Of a stretch of 39,470 bases of DNA, positions 31,855-39,470 are shown in pieces (positions within the stretch are counted from its first letter, which is position 1; each line of letters opens with the position of its first letter). The notes below the pieces were generated by a model, which saw only the letters and a list, made by a program, of their open reading frames with translations, was not told the origin of the DNA and did no database searches. A program made the position numbers and the translations under genes. Source of the DNA: an uncultured Eggerthellaceae bacterium (GTDB lineage: Bacteria > Actinomycetota > Coriobacteriia > Coriobacteriales > Eggerthellaceae); contig CAMOLA010000015.1 of assembly GCA_946618265.1 (NCBI GenBank), positions 1-39,470 on the forward strand, given 5' to 3'.

Positions 31855-33840
31855 ATGACCTCTTCGACAACGTTTGAACGCCAGGCTTGGCCGAAACGCG
31901 CCGTCGTCACGGCCGGCATGCCGTATGGCAACAAGCCGCTGCATTTCGGGCACATCGCCGGCGTGTTCGTTCCAGCCGACTGCTACGCGCGGTTCCTGCG
32001 CGACCGCATCGGAGCCGACAACGTGCGTTTCATCAGCGGCACCGACTGTTTCGGATCCCCCATCGACGAGGGGTACCGCAAGCTCGTCGAAGCGGGCGAG
32101 TTCGACGGTTCGATCGCCGATTACGTGCAGCGCAACCACGAGGCGCAGAAGGCCACGCTGGATGCCTACGACATCAGCCTCTCGATCTACGAGGGGTCGG
32201 GCATCGGGCATGCGGGCGAATGCCAGCAGCTGCTCAGCGAGAACTTCATCCGCCGCCTGCACGAGAACGGCTGGCTGCATCGCCGGTCCACCATGCAGTT
32301 CTACGACGCCGAAGCCGGCATTTACCTGAACGGCCGCCAGGTCGTGGGCCGCTGCCCCGTGCAGGGCTGCAAGTCGGACCACGGGTACGCCGACGAGTGC
32401 TCGCTCGGCCACAGCTATGCGCCCGAGGACCTGATCGCACCGCGTTCCACCGTGTCGGACACGGTTCCCGAGATGCGTCCCGTGGAAAACTGGTACTTCG
32501 ACCTGCCTGCGTTCGGCGATTTCCTGCGTTCGCACGTGAGCAAGCTCGGGGCCGATCCCGACATCCGCACGATCGTGCCGCAGACCTGCGCGGAGTTTCT
32601 GGGCGCGCCGATCATCTACGTGAAAAACGACGAGCGCGAGCTGTACGACTCGGTTGCCGCCGAGTTGCCTGCGCATACGGTGCGCGAGCCCGAGAAGGGC
32701 AAGGCGTCGTTTGAGGTCGAATTCGCCTCGATCGATGACCGCGACGCCGCGTGCGTGGCCATGCGCCGCGCGGGCATGCGGTTCCGCACGGGCAAGGCGC
32801 TCGTTCCGTTCCGCATCACGGGCAACATCGAATGGGGCGTCAAGGCGCCGGTCATCGACGGCGTCGAGGGCCTCACGGTGTGGTGCTGGCCCGAAAGCTT
32901 GTGGGCGCCCATCTCGTTCACGATGGCCGCCAACGACCAGATGGGCCTTCCCGAGGGGTCGTGGCGCGACTGGTGGTGCGCCGACGACGCCGAGGTGTAC
33001 CAGTTCATCGGCCAGGACAACCTGTATTTCTACGGCGTGGTGCAGCCCGCCTTGTGGGAGGCGCTGCGTCCCGGCGAGATCTTCTCGCACGAGCCCGCCG
33101 ACCGCGTGGTGCGCCAGACGCGGCTCATCGCCAACTACCATGTGCTGTTGGGCAACAAGAAGGCGTCGTCGTCGGGCAAGGTGAAGCCGCCCACGGCCGA
33201 CGAGCTGCTCGAGCATTACACGGCCGCGCAGCTGCGCGCGCACTTCCTCGCGCTCGGGCTGGGGCAGAAGTCCGTCGGCTTCAAGCCCAAGGCCTTCGAT
33301 CCCGACGAGTCCGTGCGCTCCGATCCGCGCGTGGCGGACCCGGCGCTTAAGGAGTCCAAGCTGCTGTCCAACGTCTTCAACCGCCTGGCTCGCAGCGTGC
33401 TGTACGAGGCCAAGCGCAACTTCGACTGCCAGATACCCGTCGACGACCCGACGCCGTCGGTCGTGGCGCGGGCGCACGAGGCGCTTGCGGCCTACGACCG
33501 CACGATGAAGAAGGCCGAACTGCACAGCATCATGTCGCTGATGGACGAGTTCATTCGCTACGCCAACAAGACATGGGCCGATGGGATATCGAAGGCCGAA
33601 GGGGCCGAAGACGCTGACGCGCGCCGTCAGGTGCTGGTGGACGCGGCGTACCTGCTGTGGGTGTGCACGCTGCTCATGCACCCGGTGGTGCCGGCGGGTT
33701 GCGAGGACATCTGCGAGAAGCTCGCATTCGATCCTTCCGGCTTCTTCAGCTGGGACCATGACTTCGACTCGCTCGCCGAGCTGTGCGACGGGCCGAGCCA
33801 TGCCGTGAACGAGCTTGCTCCGCGCTACGATTTCTTCTGA
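31855..33840 (+). CDS. metG: Methionyl-tRNA synthetase
   Basis: A 661-residue class I aminoacyl-tRNA synthetase that charges tRNA-Met. The HIGH motif is HFGH in GMPYGNKPLHFGHIAG; FISGTDCFGSPI follows. A zinc-knuckle region has CPVQGC and ECSLGHSYAPEDL. RPVENWYFDL and GQDNLYFYGVV belong to the catalytic core. The KMSKS loop is divergent (KKASSSGK). An insertion of about 90 residues (roughly 255-345, APIIYVKNDERELYDS) sits before GNIEWGVKAP. The C-terminal anticodon-binding helical domain contains NKTWADGISKAEG. There is no C-terminal tRNA-binding EMAP domain. ATG 31855 is chosen because GGAG lies six bases upstream; ATG 31843 is an alternative. Confidence 0.88.
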   Translation: MTSSTTFERQAWPKRAVVTAGMPYGNKPLHFGHIAGVFVPADCYARFLRDRIGADNVRFISGTDCFGSPIDEGYRKLVEAGEFDGSIADYVQRNHEAQKATLDAYDISLSIYEGSGIGHAGECQQLLSENFIRRLHENGWLHRRSTMQFYDAEAGIYLNGRQVVGRCPVQGCKSDHGYADECSLGHSYAPEDLIAPRSTVSDTVPEMRPVENWYFDLPAFGDFLRSHVSKLGADPDIRTIVPQTCAEFLGAPIIYVKNDERELYDSVAAELPAHTVREPEKGKASFEVEFASIDDRDAACVAMRRAGMRFRTGKALVPFRITGNIEWGVKAPVIDGVEGLTVWCWPESLWAPISFTMAANDQMGLPEGSWRDWWCADDAEVYQFIGQDNLYFYGVVQPALWEALRPGEIFSHEPADRVVRQTRLIANYHVLLGNKKASSSGKVKPPTADELLEHYTAAQLRAHFLALGLGQKSVGFKPKAFDPDESVRSDPRVADPALKESKLLSNVFNRLARSVLYEAKRNFDCQIPVDDPTPSVVARAHEALAAYDRTMKKAELHSIMSLMDEFIRYANKTWADGISKAEGAEDADARRQVLVDAAYLLWVCTLLMHPVVPAGCEDICEKLAFDPSGFFSWDHDFDSLAELCDGPSHAVNELAPRYDFF

Positions 33841-33955
33841 TTCGAGTGCTGTAACCATAAACCAACGGAGTTTCCATAAGTGGAGATGAGGGGCCTGTCG
33901 AGGTGCTTGTTTGGGCCATGACGTGCTCGAATGCATTTTGGAAATCGTCTCTAAC

Positions 33956-33969
33956 GTGGTAACCTAGTA
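33956..33969 (+). promoter_or_regulatory. Upstream motif of the first NlpC/P60 gene
   Basis: GTGGTAACCTAGTA ends 31 bases before the start codon and matches GTGGTACCCTCGTA before the paralogous gene at the same distance. TGGTAACCT resembles an extended -10 element, with TTGGAA 16 bases before TAACCT as a possible -35. Confidence 0.45.
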
Positions 33970-34000
33970 CACGCTGAATAGCAGGAAATGGAGGTTCTAC

Positions 34001-35119
34001 ATGGAGTGCTCTTCACGTTTCAAGTTCGTGAGCGGCCTTGCTGCATCTGTGACGGCTGGCTTGCTCGCATGCGCTTGCGCGCTGCCCGCGGCTCCCGCTT
34101 ATGCGGTGACGGCCGCCGAGAAGGAAGCCGAGGCGCAGGAAGCCCTCAACCAGCTTAGTGCAATGCAATCCACGCTCGAGCAGGCATCGAGCAAGTACTA
34201 CACGTCGCTCGCCGAGTATCAGGCAGCGAAGGACAAGTGCGATGCAGCTCAGGAGCGCATCGGCGAGATTTCCAAGGAAATCGAGAAGATCCAGGGTCGT
34301 CTGGGCAATCGCGCCCGCGACATGTACCGTAGCGGCGCGGCGTCGTTCGTCGACTTGCTGCTCGGCGCGGCTTCGTTCGAGGAATTCACGAACAACTGGG
34401 ATCTGCTCAACCGCATGAACACGACGGATGCCGACCTGTCCGCCCAGGCGAAGGCGCTGCGCGAGGAAACCGAGCAGAAGAAGGCCGAGTACACCGAGCA
34501 GACAGCGGTTGCCGAGGAGAAGTCCAAGGAGGCCAGCAAGGCGTTCAAGGAGTCCGAGGAGCTCGTCAAGCAGATGGAGGCCACGTACAACAGCCTCAGC
34601 GCCGAGGCGGCTGAGCTCTACTCGCAGGAGCAGGCTGCTGCGGCGGCTGCAGCCGAGGCGGCGGCGGCCGAGGCGGCTGCCGCTGGCGGCGGTGAAGAAG
34701 GCGGCTACGTCGTCGAGGGCGGTTACGAGAACGAAGACGGCACCATCACCGATGCCACGACCGGCGAGACCTATGCTTCTGCCGAGGAATACACGGCGGC
34801 CACCGGCAACGAGATCGTCGACCGCGCCATGGCCATGCTCGGCGCGAGCTACCGCTACGGTGGCACGGGCGCTGACGGCTCGTTCGACTGCTCCGGTCTG
34901 GTCGGCTATGCGATCACCGGCAGCTACGACCGCATCGGCAACACGGACACGTTCCTGGGCTACAACCAGGTCGACGATCCGCAGCCCGGCGACATCATGG
35001 TCAACGACGGCCACACCGGCATCTACATCGGCGATGGCCAGATGATTCACGCGGCTGACGAGGACACCGGCGTCGTCATCGGCAAGGTGCAAGACGGCAT
35101 GATTGCCGTTCGCCCGTAA
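34001..35119 (+). CDS. Secreted NlpC/P60 peptidoglycan hydrolase with coiled-coil domain
   Basis: A 372-residue secreted protein. The signal peptide ends near AYA (residue 30). Residues about 35-215 are a long coiled coil of the RipA/CwlO kind (EKEAEAQEALNQLSAMQSTL onwards). An Ala-rich linker leads to the NlpC/P60 domain (about 265-372) with nucleophile Cys in FDCSGLV, His in GHTGIYIG and a final MIHA segment. It should cut D-Glu/meso-DAP-type stem-peptide bonds during growth or division; the coiled coil is likely autoinhibitory or binds an FtsEX-type activator. GGAGG precedes the ATG. It is followed by a terminator and a paralog at 35529. Confidence 0.93.
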   Translation: MECSSRFKFVSGLAASVTAGLLACACALPAAPAYAVTAAEKEAEAQEALNQLSAMQSTLEQASSKYYTSLAEYQAAKDKCDAAQERIGEISKEIEKIQGRLGNRARDMYRSGAASFVDLLLGAASFEEFTNNWDLLNRMNTTDADLSAQAKALREETEQKKAEYTEQTAVAEEKSKEASKAFKESEELVKQMEATYNSLSAEAAELYSQEQAAAAAAAEAAAAEAAAAGGGEEGGYVVEGGYENEDGTITDATTGETYASAEEYTAATGNEIVDRAMAMLGASYRYGGTGADGSFDCSGLVGYAITGSYDRIGNTDTFLGYNQVDDPQPGDIMVNDGHTGIYIGDGQMIHAADEDTGVVIGKVQDGMIAVRP

Positions 35120-35159
35120 CGCGAGCACACACGCATAGCACGCACAGCTCGAACTTGAT

Positions 35160-35192
35160 GAGCGCCTCCGCACCAGCGGGGGCGCTCTTCTT
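35160..35192 (+). terminator. Rho-independent terminator of the first NlpC/P60 gene
   Basis: GAGCGCCTCCGC pairs with GCGGGGGCGCTC (one G-T pair) around ACCA, followed by TTCTTT. Confidence 0.85.
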
Positions 35193-35320
35193 TATACATT
35201 TGGGGACAGTCCCCAAATGTATAAGAGCCCCTATTTGTCGCATGGTGCCGTTTTGCCATTCTGAGCCGAGGGCGAAGAATCTCCGTGAAGCGGTACATTT
35301 GGGGACTGTCCCCAAATGGA
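35193..35320. repeat. Two ATTTGGGGAC-GTCCCCAAAT palindromes around a CATTCTGAGC repeat
   Basis: A perfect 31-base palindrome (35193-35223, arms TATACATTTGGGGAC and its complement around A) and a shorter one (35296-35318, CATTTGGGGAC around T) bracket CCATTCTGAGCCGAGGGCGA (about 35257-35283). The whole 128-bp unit looks like an inserted intergenic element. Confidence 0.75.
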
Positions 35321-35456
35321 TACGACGCTGGAGCGCGGATAGTGGCGTAGCGTTTTGAAATACCATATGTTGTGGTCGTGCATTTCGTGAACTGGCCTTT
35401 ATGAATTTTCGACGGTCATATTGTGGCATGGGCGTTCGAATTCTACCGCTTAGAGT

Positions 35457-35486
35457 CACAGTTTTGCGAGCGCTTGCAAAACTGTG
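35457..35486 (+). promoter_or_regulatory. Operator-like inverted repeat upstream of the second NlpC/P60 gene
   Basis: CACAGTTTTGC and GCAAAACTGTG are perfect 11-base arms with an 8-base centre, ending 43 bases before the start codon. The right arm overlaps the shared GTGGTACCCTCGTA motif (35484-35497), so a regulator bound here could control the promoter. Confidence 0.55.
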
Positions 35487-35528
35487 GTACCCTCGTAGCG
35501 TGCGGAACGTTATGCAAACGGAGGTTAA

Positions 35529-36725
35529 ATGATGCAGCATACGACGCTCATGTGGCATGCGCATGCAAAGCGCGCCATCTTCGGCCTTATGGCCATGGCG
35601 GTCGTCGCCATCATGATGGCGATGCTTGCGCCGGGCCGCGCCTACGCGGTCACGGCGGCCGAGAAGCAGGCCGAAGCCGAAGCCGCCTACGCGAATCTCA
35701 TGGCCATGCAGGAGACCCTCGACCGGCTTTCCGCCGATTACGGCGAGGCGGTCATGGCGCAGGAGAAGGCCGAAGCCGATTGCGAGGCTGCAGACAAGCG
35801 CATTTCCGAAATCAAGACCGAAATCGAGGACCTGCAGGGCAGGCTGGGGGAACGCGCGCGCGAAATGTACCGCAACGGCGGCGTGACGTTCTTGGAGATG
35901 GTGCTCGGCTCCCGCACGTTCGAGGAGTTCGCGACCAGCCTTGACATGGCTTCCAAGGTCAACCAGAACGATGCGGACATGATCGACGAGGAACGCGCCC
36001 TGAAGGCCGAAGCCGAGGAGCAGGCCAAGGTGTACGAGGAGCAGGCCAAGGTCGCTGCCGAGAAATCGAAGGAGGCCGAAGCCGCTGCCGCCCAGGCGCA
36101 GGCTACCGTCGCCGAGATGCAGGCCACGTATGACAGCCTGAGCGCCGAAGCCGAGCAGCTGCTCGAGGAAGAGCGCAAGAAGCGCGAGGCCGAGGAGGCC
36201 GCCCGCGCCGCCGCCGAGATGGCCGCAGCGCAGGAAAAGGCGCGCCAAGAGGAAGAAGCACGTGCAGCCGAAGAGGCCGCGCAAGCCGCCCAGCAGGACC
36301 AGTCGGGCGAAGAAGGCGAAGACGGCCAGGCGGCCGAGGGCGAGTCGACCGATGAGGGTTCCGGCGAAGAGCAAGCCGATACCGCGAGCGCTCCCGCCTA
36401 CGAGGGCGGCGGCGACACGGTCAGCCGCGCGCAGGCGTGCCTCGGCGCCCCGTACGTGTGGGGCGGCGTCGGGCCGGATGGCTACGATTGCTCGGGTCTG
36501 GTGAGCTATGCGCTGACCGGCGCCCATGAGCGCCTCGGCACGACGTACACGTTCATGGAGTGGCCGGCCGTGTCCGACCCGCAGCCGGGCGACGTTTGCG
36601 TCAACTGGGGCCATACGGGCATCTACATCGGCAACAACCAGATGATCCATGCGGCGACGTATGGAGTCGGGGTTATCGTCGGGCCCGTTCAGGCGGGCAT
36701 GATAATCGTCCGCTATCCTGGCTAA
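35529..36725 (+). CDS. Secreted NlpC/P60 peptidoglycan hydrolase, paralog of the preceding gene
   Basis: A 398-residue secreted protein with the same plan as its neighbour: signal peptide ending near AYA (about 37), coiled coil (about 40-245, with KKREAEEAARAAAEMAAAQE), an acidic low-complexity linker (GEEGEDGQAAEGESTDEGS), and an NlpC/P60 domain (about 295-398). Catalytic Cys lies in YDCSGLV, His in GHTGIYIG, and MIHA is conserved. The shared VTAAEKQAEAE start of the mature region and matching ends show tandem duplication. Two adjacent ATGs (35529, 35532) follow GGAGG; the second has the better spacing. A strong terminator follows directly. Confidence 0.93.
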   Translation: MMQHTTLMWHAHAKRAIFGLMAMAVVAIMMAMLAPGRAYAVTAAEKQAEAEAAYANLMAMQETLDRLSADYGEAVMAQEKAEADCEAADKRISEIKTEIEDLQGRLGERAREMYRNGGVTFLEMVLGSRTFEEFATSLDMASKVNQNDADMIDEERALKAEAEEQAKVYEEQAKVAAEKSKEAEAAAAQAQATVAEMQATYDSLSAEAEQLLEEERKKREAEEAARAAAEMAAAQEKARQEEEARAAEEAAQAAQQDQSGEEGEDGQAAEGESTDEGSGEEQADTASAPAYEGGGDTVSRAQACLGAPYVWGGVGPDGYDCSGLVSYALTGAHERLGTTYTFMEWPAVSDPQPGDVCVNWGHTGIYIGNNQMIHAATYGVGVIVGPVQAGMIIVRYPG

Positions 36726-36734
36726 GATTCCAAT

Positions 36735-36762
36735 CCGGCGGCTTTCGGGCCGCCGGTTTTTT
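36735..36762 (+). terminator. Rho-independent terminator of the second NlpC/P60 gene
   Basis: CCGGCGGC pairs with GCCGCCGG around a 6-base loop, followed by TTTTTT. Confidence 0.93.
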
Positions 36763-36825
36763 GCATTGAACGATTGAGGGGGCGGGCGTCTGGCGTCCCT
36801 GTTTCACGATGGTTTGGAGCTGCAT

Positions 36826-37302
36826 GTGAAGGTAGAGCTGTATTCCGACGGATCGTCCCGTGGCAATCCAGGACCCGGCGGGTACGGGACGGTGCTGCGC
36901 TACGTCAGCCCGTCAGGCAAGGTGCACGAGCGCGAGTTCTCGCAGGGCTTTCGCACGACCACCAACAATCGTATGGAGCTTCTGGGGGTCATCGTCGGGC
37001 TCGAGGCGCTCAACCGTCCATGCGCGGTCGACGTGTACACCGATTCCCAGTACGTGGTCAAGGCGTTTAACGAGCATTGGGTCGATGGGTGGCTGAAGCG
37101 CGGCTGGAAGAGCGCGTCGAAGAAACCCGTGAAAAACGTCGACATGTGGCAGCGCCTCCTCGCCGCCATGCGCGACCATCAGGTGGCGTACCATTGGGTA
37201 CGCGGCCATGCTGGCCATCCCGAGAACGAGCGTTGCGATTCGCTGGCCACCGCCGCTGCAGACGGCGACAACCTGATCGTCGACGCGGGCTTTGCCGGGT
37301 GA
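36826..37302 (+). CDS. rnhA: Ribonuclease HI
   Basis: A 158-residue enzyme that cuts RNA in RNA-DNA hybrids. All DEDD carboxylates are present: Asp in [11 protein letters not shown], Glu in TNNRMEL, Asp in VYTDSQYV and Asp in NERCDSLA; the flexible-loop His is in RGHAGHPEN. The basic protrusion ([16 protein letters not shown]) is kept, as in E. coli-type RNase HI. GTG at 36826 is chosen because GGAG lies six bases upstream; a TTG at 36814 would add four residues. It is a single-gene unit between terminators. Confidence 0.95.
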   Translation: MKVELYSDGSSRGNPGPGGYGTVLRYVSPSGKVHEREFSQGFRTTTNNRMELLGVIVGLEALNRPCAVDVYTDSQYVVKAFNEHWVDGWLKRGWKSASKKPVKNVDMWQRLLAAMRDHQVAYHWVRGHAGHPENERCDSLATAAADGDNLIVDAGFAG

Positions 37303-37357
37303 AACGGATCTCCAGGGGCGGGTTCAGGCGGCCATTGCGCCATCTGCCAATGCTTCC

Positions 37358-37411
37358 TGCAGAGTCGTGACGAAAGGGGAACAGTCCCTTTTGTTACGAC
37401 TCTGCATTTTT
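37358..37411 (+). terminator. Long hairpin terminator after rnhA
   Basis: A 21-bp stem (37358-37378 with 37386-37406; two G-T pairs) encloses GAACAGT and is followed by TTTTT. The inner stem is a GGGG-AACAGT-CCC core like other palindromes here. Confidence 0.85.
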
Positions 37412-37484
37412 GCTGCTAGCGCACGCATCGCGCGGGCCCCTATCTCCGCCGTGCCGGCATCCGGCCCGCCTCGTCAGGTGCGCG

Positions 37485-37549
37485 CAGACCGAAAGGGAGT
37501 CTCCCCAACGGTCACAGACCGAAAGGGAGACTCCCTTTCGGTCTGTTTT
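37485..37549 (+). terminator. CAGACCGAAAGGGAG repeat hairpin between rnhA and ettA
   Basis: At 37515-37545 CAGACCGAAAGGGAG and CTCCCTTTCGGTCTG form a perfect 15-bp stem around one A, followed by TTTT. The left arm is also present as a direct repeat at 37485-37499. It lies between convergent genes and could stop plus-strand transcripts. Confidence 0.75.
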
Positions 37550-37557
37550 GCTTGTCG

Positions 37558-39237
<1,680 letters not shown>

Positions 39238-39397
39238 GAGAACCTCGTTTCGTCGGGGTGGGTTGCGTGCGCCTATTGTAACGTATCGGATGCGGGCCCG
39301 AGAACGGTGCATGTCGTTGCGAGCTGGTTATGTTGCGCAACGTTCTTGCGCGGGTCGTTTCTACAATGAATCAAGTCAAGGCGGATTGCTCGGACGT

Positions 39398-39424
39398 CAT
39401 AAAAGGGGACTGTTTCCTTTTCAT
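39398..39424. repeat. Imperfect AAAAGGGGACTGTTTCCTTTT palindrome
   Basis: CATAAAAGGGGAC then TGTTTCCTTTTCAT, about 160 bases upstream of ettA on its 5' side. It belongs to the GGGGAC-type palindromes listed in the findings. No gene is seen from 39238 to the end of the window. Confidence 0.45.
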
Positions 39425-39470
39425 ATGTTCATCAGCTTGTCAAGTGAGAATTATCAACCGGTCCAGCCGG

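Larger units (their letters stand above)
35120..35528. other. 409-bp spacer between the NlpC/P60 paralogs
   Basis: It contains, in order, the terminator, the double-palindrome element, an A+T-richer stretch and the operator-like inverted repeat at 35457-35486. No gene is seen. Confidence 0.6.

Overview
The window is high-G+C bacterial DNA with anaerobe-type metabolism. It holds a corrinoid methyl-transfer cluster, a superoxide reductase, a molybdopterin oxidoreductase with its four-cluster Fe-S partner, a membrane-bound LuxR-type regulator, a BspA-like leucine-rich-repeat surface protein, and a Rho with a long disordered N-terminus. Together with many short G+C-rich palindromes between genes, this fits the Coriobacteriia, most likely an Eggerthellaceae gut anaerobe. 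That placement is inference; the window has no rRNA or other phylogenetic marker apart from a few housekeeping genes.

Region 1 (1-6912, all minus strand) is a methyl-group utilisation locus. Read in transcription order it has an MtaB-type methyltransferase, its corrinoid protein MtaC, a hairpin, a pterin-dependent corrinoid methyltransferase, a PocR-domain/AraC regulator, a second corrinoid protein, a CobW-family GTPase with a His-rich linker, and desulfoferrodoxin. The likely flow is methyl donor (methanol or a methoxylated compound) to MtaC cobalamin to tetrahydrofolate. No corrinoid reductive activase is visible here.

Region 2 (6913-14444) carries a possible small ORF, a class I glutamine-amidotransferase-like hydrolase, a small membrane protein, a LuxR-type membrane regulator broken by one in-frame TGA, the BspA-like protein, a gene remnant, and a repeat-rich spacer with a 24-bp inverted repeat.

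Region 3 (14445-23842, plus strand) begins with a hybrid sensor kinase whose last bases overlap a solute-binding lipoprotein that has no transporter genes beside it. Next come a 77-residue unknown, a two-gene molybdopterin oxidoreductase operon without membrane anchor, a VOC-fold protein and a small lipoprotein.

Region 4 (23843-27374) is mostly non-coding and repetitive. Two related arrays of CTTCCGGACGCGTTTCGCGG-type repeats flank a lower-G+C gene that looks like a PD-(D/E)XK/AbiEi-like nuclease. A 48-bp tandem repeat with three-base periodicity follows.

Region 5 (27375-39470) is housekeeping: transaldolase-rho operon, an SppA-like protease with a Gln/Ala-rich N-terminus, methionyl-tRNA synthetase, two tandem NlpC/P60 hydrolases sharing an upstream motif, RNase HI, and the ABC-F translation factor EttA on the minus strand. 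Strong hairpin terminators and palindromes with a GGGGAC-GTCCCC core separate several of these genes.
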